64,000 bases of DNA from Pristionchus mayeri. Lineage: Eukaryota > Nematoda > Chromadorea > Rhabditida > Neodiplogasteridae. Within the stretch, counting starts at the first letter, position 1, and every line of letters starts with the position of its first letter. Position numbers and translations under genes: made by a program. The notes beneath the pieces are model-generated. The model had not been told where the DNA came from. It was given only the letters and a program-made list of their open reading frames with translations, and ran no database searches. The DNA lies in the NCBI GenBank assembly GCA_036245805.1, contig BTRK01000001.1:20653087-20717086 (forward strand). The letters are read 5' to 3'. Of the stretch, positions 13,101-28,100 are shown one piece after another.

Positions 13101-16100
13101 GAGAAGCTTCCAATAATGTGATCAGATCTGGCATCCTATCACTCATTCTCTTCTTCTATCCTCATTTATCGATTGCTCGCTCGCGTCCGATGACATTTGC
13201 TGCTGAACTGATCACATTTTTGGTTCTAAACCCGAGAACCTTCCAATAATGTGATCAGATCTAGCATCCTATCACTCATACTCTTCTTCTATCCTCATTT
13301 ATCGATTGCTCGCTCGCGTCCGATGGCATTTGCTGCTGAACTGATCACATTTTTGGTTCTAAACCAGAGAAGCTTCCAGAATGTGATCAGATCTGGCATC
13401 CTATCACTCATTCTCTTCTTCTATCCTCATTTATCGATTGCTCGCTCGCGTCCGATGACATTTGCTGCTGAACTGATCACATTTTTGGTTCTAAACCCGA
13501 GAACCTTCCAATAATGTGATCAGATCTAGCATCCTATCACTCATACTCTTCTTCTATCCTCATTTATCGATTGCTCGCTCGCGTCCGATGGCATTTGCTG
13601 CTGAACTGATCACATTTTTGGTTCTAAACCAGAGAAGCTTCCAATAATGTGATCAGATCTGGCATCCTATCACTCATTCTCTTCTTCTATCCTCATTTAT
13701 CGATTGCTCGCTCGCGTCCGATGGCATTTGCTGCTGAACTGATCACATTTTTGGTTCTAAACCAGAGAAGCTTCCAATAATGTGATCAGATCTGGCATCC
13801 TATCACTCATTCTCTTCTTCTATCCTCATTTATCGATTGCTCGCTCGCGTCCGATGACATTTGCTGCTGAACTGGTCACATTTTTGGTTCTAAACCAGAG
13901 AAGCTTCCAGAATGTGATCAGATCTGGCATCCTATCACTCATTCTCTTCTTCTATCCTCATTTATCGATTGCTCGCTCGCGTCCGATGACATTTGCTGCT
14001 GAACTGATCACATTTTTGGTTCTAAACCCGAGAACCTTCCAATAATGTGATCAGATCTAGCATCCTATCACTCATACTCTTCTTCTATCCTCATTTATCG
14101 ATTGCTCGCTCGCGTCCGATGGCATTTGCTGCTGAACTGACCACATTTTTGGTTCTAAACCAGAGAAGCTTCCAATAATGTGATCAGATCTGGCATCCTA
14201 TCACTCATTCTCTTCTTCTATCCTCATTTAACGATTGCTCGCTCGCGTCCGATGGCATTTGCTGCTGAACTGATCACATTTTTGGTTCTAAACCAGAGAA
14301 GCTTCCAATAATGTGATCAGATCTGGCATCCTATCACTCATTCTCTTCTTCTATCCTCATTTATCGATTGCTCGCTCGCGTCCGATGACATTTGCTGCTG
14401 AACTGGTCACATTTTTGGTTCTAAACCAGAGAACCTTCCAATAATGTGATCAGATCTAGCATCATATCACTCATTCTCTTCTTCTATCCTCATTTATCGA
14501 TTGCTCGCTCGCGTCCGATGGCATTTGCTGCTGAACTGATCACATTTTTGGTTCTAAACCAGAGAAGCTTCCAATAATGTGATCAGATCTGGCATCCTAT
14601 CACTCATTCTCTTCTTCTATCCTCATTTATCGATTGCTCGCTCGCGTCCGATGGCATTTGCTGCTGAACTGATCACATTTTTGGTTCTAAACCAGAGAAG
14701 CTTCCAATAATGTGATCAGATCTGGCATCCTATCACTCATTCTCTTCTTCTATCCTCATTTATCGATTGCTCGCTTGCTCGCTTGCGTCCGATGACATTT
14801 GCTGCTGAACTGGTTATATTATTGGTTCTAAACCAGAAGAACCTTCCAATAATGTGATCAGATCTAGCATCCTATCACTCATTCTCTTCTTCTATCCTCA
14901 TTTTTCGATTGCTCGCTCGCGTCCGATGGCATTTGCTGCTGAACTGACCACATTTTTGGTTCTAAACCAGAGAAGCTTCCAATAATGTGATCAGATCTGG
15001 CATCCTATCACTCATTCTCTTCTTCTATCCTCATTTATCGATTGCTCGCTCGCGTCCGATGGCATTTGCTGCTGAACTGATCAAATTTTTGGTTCTAAAC
15101 CAGAGAAGCTTCCAATAATGTGATCAGATCTGGCATCCTATCACTCATTCTCTTCTTCTATCCTCATTTATCGATTGCTCGCTCGCGTCCGATGACATTT
15201 GCTGCTGAACTGATCACATTTTTGGTTCTAAACCAGAGAAGCTTCCAATAATGTGATCAGATCTGGCATCCTATCACTCATTCTCTTCTTCTATCCTCAT
15301 TTATCGATTGCTCGCTCGCGTCCGATGACATTTGCTGCTGAACTGATCACATTTTTGGTTCTAAACCCGAGAACCTTCCAATAATGTGATCAGATCTAGC
15401 ATCCTATCACTCATACTCTTCTTCTATCCTCATTTATCGATTGCTCGCTCGCGTCCGATGGCATTTGCTGCTGAACTGATCACATTTTTGGTTCTAAACC
15501 AGAGAAGCTTCCAATAATGTGATCAGATCTGGCATCCTATCACTCATTCTCTTCTTCTATCCTCATTTATCGATTGCTCGCTCGCGTCCGATGGCATTTG
15601 CTGCTGAACTGATCACATTTTTGGTTCTAAACCAGAGAAGCTTCCAATAATGTGATCAGATCTGGCATCCTATCACTCATTCTCTTCTTCTATCCTCATT
15701 TATCGATTGCTCGCTCGCGTCCGATGACATTTGCTGCTGAACTGGTCACATTTTTGGTTCTAAACCAGAGAAGCTTCCAGAATGTGATCAGATCTGGCAT
15801 CCTATCACTCATTCTCTTCTTCTATCCTCATTTATCGATTGCTCGCTCGCGTCCGATGGCATTTGCTGCTGAACTGACCACATTTTTGGTTCTAAACCAG
15901 AGAAGCTTCCAATAATGTGATCAGATCTGGCATCCTATCACTCATTCTCTTCTTCTATCCTCATTTAACGATTGCTCGCTCGCGTCCGATGGCATTTGCT
16001 GCTGAACTGATCACATTTTTGGTTCTAAACCAGTGAAGCTTCCAATAATGTGATCAGATCTGGCATCCTATCACTCATTCTCTTCTTCTATCCTCATTTA

Positions 16101-19100
16101 TCGATTGCTCGCTCGCGTCCGATGACATTTGCTGCTGAACTGGTCACATTTTTGGTTCTAAACCAGAGAAGCTTCCAGAATGTGATCAGATCTGGCATCC
16201 TATCACTCATTCTCTTCTTCTATCCTCATTTATCGATTGCTCGCTCGCGTCCGATGACATTTGCTGCTGAACTGATCACATTTTTGGTTCTAAACCCGAG
16301 AACCTTCCAATAATGTGATCAGATCTAGCATCCTATCACTCATACTCTTCTTCTATCCTCATTTATCGATTGCTCGCTCGCGTCCGATGGCATTTGCTGC
16401 TGAACTGATCACATTTTTGGTTCTAAACCAGAGAAGCTTCCAATAATGTGATCAGATCTGGCATCCTATCACTCATTCTCTTCTTCTATCCTCATTTATC
16501 GATTGCTCGCTTGCTCGCTTGCGTCCGATGACATTTGCTGCTGAACTGGTTATATTATTGGTTCTAAACCAGAAGAACCTTCCAATAATGTGATCAGATC
16601 TAGCATCCTATCACTCATTCTCTTCTTCTATCCTCATTTTTCGATTGCTCGCTCGCGTCCGATGGCATTTGCTGCTGAACTGACCACATTTTTGGTTCTA
16701 AACCAGAGAAGCTTCCAATAATGTGATCAGATCTGGCATCCTATCACTCATTCTCTTCTTCTATCCTCATTTATCGATTGCTCGCTCGCGTCCGATGGCA
16801 TTTGCTGCTGAACTGATCACATTTTTGGTTCTAAACCAGAGAAGCTTCCAATAATGTGATCAGATCTGGCATCCTATCACTCATTCTCTTCTTCTATCCT
16901 CATTTATCGATTGCTCGCTCGCGTCCGATGACATTTGCTGCTGAACTGATCACATTTTTGGTTCTAAACCAGAGAAGCTTCCAATAATGTGATCAGATCT
17001 GGCATCCTATCACTCATTCTCTTCTTCTATCCTCATTTATCGATTGCTCGCTCGCGTCCGATGACATTTGCTGCTGAACTGATCACATTTTTGGTTCTAA
17101 ACCCGAGAACCTTCCAATAATGTGATCAGATCTAGCATCCTATCACTCATACTCTTCTTCTATCCTCATTTATCGATTGCTCGCTCGCGTCCGATGGCAT
17201 TTGCTGCTGAACTGATCACATTTTTGGTTCTAAACCAGAGAAGCTTCCAATAATGTGATCAGATCTGGCATCCTATCACTCATTCTCTTCTTCTATCCTC
17301 ATTTATCGATTGCTCGCTCGCGTCCGATGACATTTGCTGCTGAACTGGTCACATTTTTGGTTCTAAACCAGAGAAGCTTCCAGAATGTGATCAGATCTGG
17401 CATCCTATCACTCATTCTCTTCTTCTATCCTCATTTATCGATTGCTCGCTCGCGTCCGATGACATTTGCTGCTGAACTGATCACATTTTTGGTTCTAAAC
17501 CCGAGAACCTTCCAATAATGTGATCAGATCTAGCATCCTATCACTCATACTCTTCTTCTATCCTCATTTATCGATTGCTCGCTCGCGTCCGATGGCATTT
17601 GCTGCTGAACTGACCACATTTTTGGTTCTAAACCAGAGAAGCTTCCAATAATGTGATCAGATCTGGCATCCTATCACTCATTCTCTTCTTCTATCCTCAT
17701 TTAACGATTGCTCGCACGCGTCCGATGGCATTTGCTGCTGAACTGATCACATTTTTGGTTCTAAACCAGAGAAGCTTCCAATAATGTGATCAGATCTGGC
17801 ATCCTATCACTCATTCTCTTCTTCTATCCTCATTTATGGATTGCTCGCTCGCGTCCGATGGCATTTGCTGCTGAACTGACCACATTTTTGGTTCTAAACC
17901 AGAGAAGCTTCCAATAATGTGATCAGATCTGGCATCCTATCACTCATTCTCTTCTTCTATCCTCATTTAACGATTGCTCGCTCGCGTCCGATGGCATTTG
18001 CTGCTGAACTGATCACATTTTTGGTTCTAAACCAGAGAAGCTTCCAATAATGTGATCAGATCTGGCATCCTATCACTCATTCTCTTCTTCTATCCTCATT
18101 TATCGATTGCTCGCTCGCGTCCGATGACATTTGCTGCTGAACTGGTCACATTTTTGGTTCTAAACCAGAGAACCTTCCAATAATGTGATCAGATCTAGCA
18201 TCATATCACTCATTCTCTTCTTCTATCCTCATTTATCGATTGCTCGCTCGCTTCCGATGGCATTTGCTGCTGAACTGATCACATTTTTGGTTCTAAACCA
18301 GAGAAGCTTCCAATAATGTGATCAGATCTGGCATCCTATCACTCATTCTCTTCTTCTATCCTCATTTATCGATTGCTCGCTCGCGTCCGATGACATTTGC
18401 TGCTGAACTGATCACATTTTTGGTTCTAAACCCGAGAACCTTCCAATAATGTGATCAGATCTAGCATCCTATCACTCATACTCTTCTTCTATCCTCATTT
18501 ATCGATTGCTCGCTCGCGTCCGATGGCATTTGCTGCTGAACTGATCACATTTTTGGTTCTAAACCAGAGAAGCTTCCAATAATGTGATCAGATCTGGCAT
18601 CCTATCACTCATTCTCTTCTTCTATCCTCATTTATCGATTGCTCGATTGCTCGCTTGCGTCCGATGACATTTGCTGCTGAACTGGTTATATTATTGGTTC
18701 TAAACCAGAAGAACCTTCCAATAATGTGATCAGATCTAGCATCCTATCACTCATTCTCTTCTTCTATCCTCATTTTTCGATTGCTCGCTCGCGTCCGATG
18801 GCATTTGCTGCTGAACTGACCACATTTTTGGTTCTAAACCAGAGAAGCTTCCAATAATGTGATCAGATCTGGCATCCTATCACTCATTCTCTTCTTCTAT
18901 CCTCATTTATCGATTGCTCGCTCGCGTCCGATGGCATTTGCTGCTGAACTGATCACATTTTTGGTTCTAAACCAGAGAAGCTTCCAATAATGTGATCAGA
19001 TCTGGCATCCTATCACTCATTCTCTTCTTCTATCCTCATTTATCGATTGCTCGCTCGCGTCCGATGACATTTGCTGCTGAACTGATCACATTTTTGGTTC

Positions 19101-22100
19101 TAAACCAGAGAAGCTTCCAATAATGTGATCAGATCTGGCATCCTATCACTCATTCTCTTCTTCTATCCTCATTTATCGATTGCTCGCTCGCGTCCGATGA
19201 CATTTGCTGCTGAACTGGTCACATTTTTGGTTCTAAACCAGAGAACCTTCCAATAATGTGATCAGATCTAGCATCATATCACTCATTCTCTTCTTCTATC
19301 CTCATTTATCGATTGCTCGCTCGCTTCCGATGGCATTTGCTGCTGAACTGATCACATTTTTGGTTCTAAACCAGAGAAGCTTCCAATAATGTGATCAGAT
19401 CTGGCATCCTATCACTCATTCTCTTCTTCTATCCTCATTTATCGATTGCTCGCTCGCGTCCGATGACATTTGCTGCTGAACTGATCACATTTTTGGTTCT
19501 AAACCCGAGAACCTTCCAATAATGTGATCAGATCTAGCATCCTATCACTCATACTCTTCTTCTATCCTCATTTATCGATTGCTCGCTCGCGTCCGATGGC
19601 ATTTGCTGCTGAACTGATCACATTTTTGGTTCTAAACCAGAGAAGCTTCCAATAATGTGATCAGATCTGGCATCCTATCACTCATTCTCTTCTTCTATCC
19701 TCATTTATCGATTGCTCGCTCGCGTCCGATGACATTTGCTGCTGAACTGATCACATTTTTGGTTCTAAACCCGAGAACCTTCCAATAATGTGATCAGATC
19801 TAGCATCCTATCACTCATACTCTTCTTCTATCCTCATTTATCGATTGCTCGCTCGCGTCCGATGGCATTTGCTGCTGAACTGATCACATTTTTGGTTCTA
19901 AACCAGAGAAGCTTCCAATAATGTGATCAGATCTGGCATCCTATCACTCATTCTCTTCTTCTATCCTCATTTATCGATTGCTCGCTTGCTCGCTTGCGTC
20001 CGATGACATTTGCTGCTGAACTGGTTATATTATTGGTTCTAAACCAGAAGAACCTTCCAATAATGTGATCAGATCTAGCATCCTATCACTCATTCTCTTC
20101 TTCTATCCTCATTTTTCGATTGCTCGCTCGCGTCCGATGGCATTTGCTGCTGAACTGACCACATTTTTGGTTCTAAACCAGAGAAGCTTCCAATAATGTG
20201 ATCAGATCTGGCATCCTATCACTCATTCTCTTCTTCTATCCTCATTTATCGATTGCTCGCTCGCGTCCGATGGCATTTGCTGCTGAACTGATCACATTTT
20301 TGGTTCTAAACCAGAGAAGCTTCCAATAATGTGATCAGATCTGGCATCCTATCACTCATTCTCTTCTTCTATCCTCATTTATCGATTGCTCGCTCGCGTC
20401 CGATGACATTTGCTGCTGAACTGATCACATTTTTGGTTCTAAACCAGAGAAGCTTCCAATAATGTGATCAGATCTGGCATCCTATCACTCATTCTCTTCT
20501 TCTATCCTCATTTATCGATTGCTCGCTCGCGTCCGATGACATTTGCTGCTGAACTGGTCACATTTTTGGTTCTAAACCAGAGAACCTTCCAATAATGTGA
20601 TCAGATCTAGCATCATATCACTCATTCTCTTCTTCTATCCTCATTTATCGATTGCTCGCTCGCTTCCGATGGCATTTGCTGCTGAACTGATCACATTTTT
20701 GGTTCTAAACCAGAGAAGCTTCCAATAATGTGATCAGATCTGGCATCCTATCACTCATTCTCTTCTTCTATCCTCATTTATCGATTGCTCGCTCGCGTCC
20801 GATGACATTTGCTGCTGAACTGATCACATTTTTGGTTCTAAACCCGAGAACCTTCCAATAATGTGATCAGATCTAGCATCCTATCACTCATACTCTTCTT
20901 CTATCCTCATTTATCGATTGCTCGCTCGCGTCCGATGGCATTTGCTGCTGAACTGATCACATTTTTGGTTCTAAACCAGAGAAGCTTCCAATAATGTGAT
21001 CAGATCTGGCATCCTATCACTCATTCTCTTCTTCTATCCTCATTTATCGATTGCTCGCTTGCTCGCTTGCGTCCGATGACATTTGCTGCTGAACTGGTTA
21101 TATTATTGGTTCTAAACCAGAAGAACCTTCCAATAATGTGATCAGATCTAGCATCCTATCACTCATTCTCTTCTTCTATCCTCATTTTTCGATTGCTCGC
21201 TCGCGTCCGATGGCATTTGCTGCTGAACTGACCACATTTTTGGTTCTAAACCAGAGAAGCTTCCAATAATGTGATCAGATCTGGCATCCTATCACTCATT
21301 CTCTTCTTCTATCCTCATTTATCGATTGCTCGCTCGCGTCCGATGACATTTGCTGCTGAACTGATCACATTTTTGGTTCTAAACCCGAGAACCTTCCAAT
21401 AATGTGATCAGATCTAGCATCCTATCACTCATACTCTTCTTCTATCCTCATTTATCGATTGCTCGCTCGCGTCCGATGGCATTTGCTGCTGAACTGATCA
21501 CATTTTTGGTTCTAAACCAGAGAAGCTTCCAATAATGTGATCAGATCTGGCATCCTATCACTCATTCTCTTCTTCTATCCTCATTTATCGATTGCTCGCT
21601 TGCTCGCTTGCGTCCGATGACATTTGCTGCTGAACTGGTTATATTATTGGTTCTAAACCAGAAGAACCTTCCAATAATGTGATCAGATCTAGCATCCTAT
21701 CACTCATTCTCTTCTTCTATCCTCATTTTTCGATTGCTCGCTCGCGTCCGATGGCATTTGCTGCTGAACTGACCACATTTTTGGTTCTAAACCAGAGAAG
21801 CTTCCAATAATGTGATCAGATCTGGCATCCTATCACTCATTCTCTTCTTCTATCCTCATTTATCGATTGCTCGCTCGCGTCCGATGGCATTTGCTGCTGA
21901 ACTGATCACATTTTTGGTTCTAAACCAGAGAAGCTTCCAATAATGTGATCAGATCTGGCATCCTATCACTCATTCTCTTCTTCTATCCTCATTTATCGAT
22001 TGCTCGCTCGCGTCCGATGACATTTGCTGCTGAACTGATCACATTTTTGGTTCTAAACCAGAGAAGCTTCCAATAATGTGATCAGATCTGGCATCCTATC

Positions 22101-25100
22101 ACTCATTCTCTTCTTCTATCCTCATTTATCGATTGCTCGCTCGCGTCCGATGGCATTTGCTGCTGAACTGATCACATTTTTGGTTCTAAACCAGAGAAGC
22201 TTCCAATAATGTGATCAGATCTGGCATCCTATCACTCATTCTCTTCTTCAATCCTCATTTATCGATTGCTCGCTCGCGTCCGATGGCATTTGCTGCTGAA
22301 CTGATCACATTTTTGGTTCTAAACCAGAGAAGCTTCCAATAATGTGATCAGATCTGGCATCCTATCACTCATTCTCTTCTTCTATCCTCATTTATCGATT
22401 GCTCGCTCGCGTCCGATGGCATTTGCTGCTGAACTGATCACATTTTTGGTTCTAAACCAGAGAAGCTTCCAATAATGTGATCAGATCTGGCATCCTATCA
22501 CTCATTCTCTTCTTCTATCCTCATTTATCGATTGCTCGCTCGCGTCCGATGACATTTGCTGCTGAACTGATCACATTTTTGGTTCTAAACCCGAGAACCT
22601 TCCAATAATGTGATCAGATCTGGCATCCTATCACTCATTCTCTTCTTCTATCCTCTTTTATCGATTGCTCGCTCGCTTCCGATGACATTTGCTGCTGAAC
22701 TGATCACATTTTTGGTTCTAAACCAGAGAACCTTCCAATAATGTGATCAGATCTGGCATCCTATCACTCATTCTCTTCTTCTATCCTCATTTATCGATTG
22801 CTCGCTCGCGTCCGATGACATTTGCTGCTGAACTGATCACATTTTTGGTTCTAAACCCGAGAACCTTCCAATAATGTGATCAGATCTGGCATCCTATCAC
22901 TCATTCTCTTCTTCTATCCTCTTTTATCGATTGCTCGCTCGCTTCCGATGACATTTGCTGCTGAACTGATCACATTTTTGGTTCTAAACCAGAGAACCTT
23001 CCAATAATGTGATCAGATCTGGCATCCTATCACTCATTCTCTTCTTCTATCCTCATTTATCGATTGCTCGCTCGCGTCCGATGACATTTGCTGCTGAACT
23101 GATCACATTTTTGGTTCTAAACCCGAGAACCTTCCAATAATGTGATCAGATCTGGCATCCTATCACTCATTCTCTTCTTCTATCCTCATTTATCGATTGC
23201 TCGCTCGCTTCCGATGACATTTGCTGCTGAACTGATCACATTTTTGGTTCTAAACCCGAGAATCTTCCAATAATGTGATCAGATCTAGCATCCTATCACT
23301 CATACTCTTCTTCTATCCTCATTTATCGATTGCTCGCTCGCGTCCGATGGCATTTGCTGCTGAACTGATCACATTTTTGGTTCTAAACCAGAGAAGCTTC
23401 CAATAATGTGATCAGATCTGGCATCCTATCACTCATTCTCTTCTTCTATCCTCATTTATCGATTGCTCGCTCGCGTCCGATGACATTTGCTGCTGAACTG
23501 ATCACATTTTTGGTTCTAAACCCGAGAACCTTCCAATAATGTGATCAGATCTGGCATCCTATCACTCATTCTCTTCTTCTATCCTCATTTATCGATTGCT
23601 CGCTCGCGTCCGATGACATTTGCTGCTGAACTGATCACATTTTTGGTTCTAAACCAGAGAAGCTTCCAATAATGTGATCAGATCTGGCATCCTATCACTC
23701 ATTCTCTTCTTCTATCCTCATTTATCGATTGCTCGCTCGCGTCCGATGGCATTTGCTGCTGAACTGATCACATTTTTGGTTCTAAACCAGAGAAGCTTCC
23801 AATAATGTGATCAGATCTGACATCCTATCACTCATTCTCTTCTTCAATCCTCATTTATCGATTGCTCGCTCGCGTCCGATGGCATTTGCTGCTGAACTGA
23901 TCACATTTTTGGTTCTAAACCAGAGAAGCTTCCAATAATGTGATCAGATCTGGCATCCTATCACTCATTCTCTTCTTCTATCCTCATTTATCGATTGCTC
24001 GCTCGCGTCCGATGGCATTTGCTGCTGAACTGATCACATTTTTGGTTCTAAACCAGAGAAGCTTCCAATAATGTGATCAGATCTGGCATCCTATCACTCA
24101 TTCTCTTCTTCTATCCTCATTTATCGATTGCTCGCTCGCGTCCGATGACATTTGCTGCTGAACTGATCACATTTTTGGTTCTAAACCCGAGAACCTTCCA
24201 ATAATGTGATCAGATCTGGCATCCTATCACTCATTCTCTTCTTCTATCCTCTTTTATCGATTGCTCGCTCGCTTCCGATGACATTTGCTGCTGAACTGAT
24301 CACATTTTTGGTTCTAAACCAGAGAACCTTCCAATAATGTGATCAGATCTGGCATCCTATCACTCATTCTCTTCTTCTATCCTCATTTATCGATTGCTCG
24401 CTCGCGTCCGATGACATTTGCTGCTGAACTGATCACATTTTTGGTTCTAAACCCGAGAACCTTCCAATAATGTGATCAGATCTGGCATCCTATCACTCAT
24501 TCTCTTCTTCTATCCTCATTTATCGATTGCTCGCTCGCTTCCGATGACATTTGCTGCTGAACTGATCACATTTTTGGTTCTAAACCCGAGAATCTTCCAA
24601 TAATGTGATCAGATCTAGCATCCTATCACTCATACTCTTCTTCTATCCTCATTTATCGATTGCTCGCTCGCGTCCGATGGCATTTGCTGCTGAACTGATC
24701 ACATTTTTGGTTCTAAACCAGAGAAGCTTCCAATAATGTGATCAGATCTGGCATCCTATCACTCATTCTCTTCTTCAATCCTCATTTATCGATTGCTCGC
24801 TCGCGTCCGATGGCATTTGCTGCTGAACTGATCACATTTTTGGTTCTAAACCAGAGAAGCTTCCAATAATGTGATCAGATCTGGCATCCTATCACTCATT
24901 CTCTTCTTCTATCCTCATTTATCGATTGCTCGCTCGCGTCCGATGGCATTTGCTGCTGAACTGATCACATTTTTGGTTCTAAACCAGAGAAGCTTCCAAT
25001 AATGTGATCAGATCTGGCATCCTATCACTCATTCTCTTCTTCTATCCTCATTTATCGATTGCTCGCTCGCGTCCGATGACATTTGCTGCTGAACTGATCA

Positions 25101-28100
25101 CATTTTTGGTTCTAAACCCGAGAACCTTCCAATAATGTGATCAGATCTGGCATCCTATCACTCATTCTCTTCTTCTATCCTCTTTTATCGATTGCTCGCT
25201 CGCTTCCGATGACATTTGCTGCTGAACTGATCACATTTTTGGTTCTAAACCAGAGAACCTTCCAATAATGTGATCAGATCTGGCATCCTATCACTCATTC
25301 TCTTCTTCTATCCTCATTTATCGATTGCTCGCTCGCGTCCGATGACATTTGCTGCTGAACTGATCACATTTTTGGTTCTAAACCCGAGAATCTTCCAATA
25401 ATGTGATCAGATCTAGCATCCTATCACTCATACTCTTCTTCTATCCTCATTTATCGATTGCTCGCTCGCGTCCGATGGCATTTGCTGCTGAACTGATCAC
25501 ATTTTTGGTTCTAAACCAGAGAAGCTTCCAATAATGTGATCAGATCTGGCATCCTATCACTCATTCTCTTCTTCTATCCTCATTTATCGATTGCTCGCTC
25601 GCGTCCGATGACATTTGCTGCTGAACTGATCACATTTTTGGTTCTAAACCCGAGAACCTTCCAATAATGTGATCAGATCTGGCATCCTATCACTCATTCT
25701 CTTCTTCTATCCTCATTTATCGATTGCTCGCTCGCGTCCGATGACATTTGCTGCTGAACTGATCACATTTTTGGTTCTAAACCAGAGAAGCTTCCAATAA
25801 TGTGATCAGATCTGGCATCCTATCACTCATTCTCTTCTTCTATCCTCATTTATCGATTGCTCGCTCGCGTCCGATGGCATTTGCTGCTGAACTGATCACA
25901 TTTTTGGTTCTAAACCAGAGAAGCTTCCAATAATGTGATCAGATCTGGCATTCTATCACTCATTCTCTTCTTCAATCCTCATTTATCGATTGCTCGCTCG
26001 CGTCCGATGGCATTTGCTGCTGAACTGATCACATTTTTGGTTCTAAACCAGAGAAGCTTCCAATAATGTGATCAGATCTGGCATCCTATCACTCATTCTC
26101 TTCTTCTATCCTCATTTATCGATTGCTCGCTCGCGTCCGATGGCATTTGCTGCTGAACTGATCACATTTTTGGTTCTAAACCAGAGAAGCTTCCAATAAT
26201 GTGATCAGATCTGGCATCCTATCACTCATTCTCTTCTTCTATCCTCATTTATCGATTGCTCGCTCGCGTCCGATGACATTTGCTGCTGAACTGATCACAT
26301 TTTTGGTTCTAAACCCGAGAACCTTCCAATAATGTGATCAGATCTGGCATCCTATCACTCATTCTCTTCTTCTATCCTCTTTTATCGATTGCTCGCTCGC
26401 TTCCGATGACATTTGCTGCTGAACTGATCACATTTTTGGTTCTAAACCAGAGAACCTTCCAATAATGTGATCAGATCTGGCATCCTATCACTCATTCTCT
26501 TCTTCTATCCTCATTTATCGCTTGCTCGCTCGCGTCCGATGACATTTGCTGCTGAACTGATCACATTTTTGGTTCTAAACCCGAGAACCTTCCAATAATG
26601 TGATCAGATCTGGCATCCTATCACTCATTCTCTTCTTCTATCCTCATTTATCGATTGCTCGCTCGCTTCCGATGACATTTGCTGCTGAACTGATCACATT
26701 TTTGGTTCTAAACCCGAGAATCTTCCAATAATGTGATCAGATCTAGCATCCTATCACTCATACTCTTCTTCTATCCTCATTTATCGATTGCTCGCTCGCG
26801 TCCGATGGCATTTGCTGCTGAACTGATCACATTTTTGGTTCTAAACCAGAGAAGCTTCCAATAATGTGATCAGATCTGGCATCCTATCACTCATTCTCTT
26901 CTTCAATCCTCATTTATCGATTGCTCGCTCGCGTCCGATGGCATTTGCTGCTGAACTGATCACATTTTTGGTTCTAAACCAGAGAAGCTTCCAATAATGT
27001 GATCAGATCTGGCATCCTATCACTCATTCTCTTCTTCTATCCTCATTTATCGATTGCTCGCTCGCGTCCGATGGCATTTGCTGCTGAACTGATCACATTT
27101 TTGGTTCTAAACCAGAGAACCTTCCAATAATGTGATCAGATCTGGCATCCTATCACTCATTCTCTTCTTCTATCCTCATTTATCGATTGCTCGCTCGCGT
27201 CCGATGACATTTGCTGCTGAACTGATCACATTTTTGGTTCTAAACCCGAGAACCTTCCAATAATGTGATCAGATCTGGCATCCTATCACTCATTCTCTTC
27301 TTCTATCCTCATTTATCGATTGCTCGCTCGCTTCCGATGACATTTGCTGCTGAACTGATCACATTTTTGGTTCTAAACCCGAGAATCTTCCAATAATGTG
27401 ATCAGATCTAGCATCCTATCACTCATACTCTTCTTCTATCCTCATTTATCGATTGCTCGCTCGCGTCCGATGGCATTTGCTGCTGAACTGATCACATTTT
27501 TGGTTCTAAACCCGAGAATCTTCCAATAATGTGATCAGATCTAGCATCCTATCACTCATTCTCTTCTTCTATCCTCATTTATCGATTGCTCGCTCGCGTC
27601 CGATGACATTTGCTGCTGAACTGATCACATTTTTGGTTCTAAACCCGAGAACCTTCCAATAATGTGATCAGATCTGGCATCCTATCACTCATTCTCTTCT
27701 TCTATCCACTTTTATCGATTGCTCGCTCGCTTCCGATGACATTTGCTGCTGAACTGATCACATTTTTGGTTCTAAACCAGAGAACCTTCCAATAATGTGA
27801 TCAGATCTGGCATCCTATCACTCATTCTCTTCTTCTATCCTCATTTATCGATTGCTCGCTCGCGTCCGATGACATTTGCTGCTGAACTGATCACATTTTT
27901 GGTTCTAAACCCGAGAACCTTCCAATAATGTGATCAGATCTGGCATCCTATCACTCATTCTCTTCTTCTATCCTCATTTATCGATTGCTCGCTCGCGTCC
28001 GATGACATTTGCTTCTGAACTGATCACATTTTTGGTTCTAAACCCGAGAACCTTCCAATAATGTGATCAGATCTGGCATCCTATCACTCATTCTCTTCTT

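Noticed and set aside
13251..17518. Repeated 87-residue ORFs with a hydrophobic segment (five near-identical copies)
   Set aside because: They arise only where a 132-bp satellite unit lets one frame run into the next copy. They begin and end at the same satellite positions and have no start context, so they are by-products of the array.
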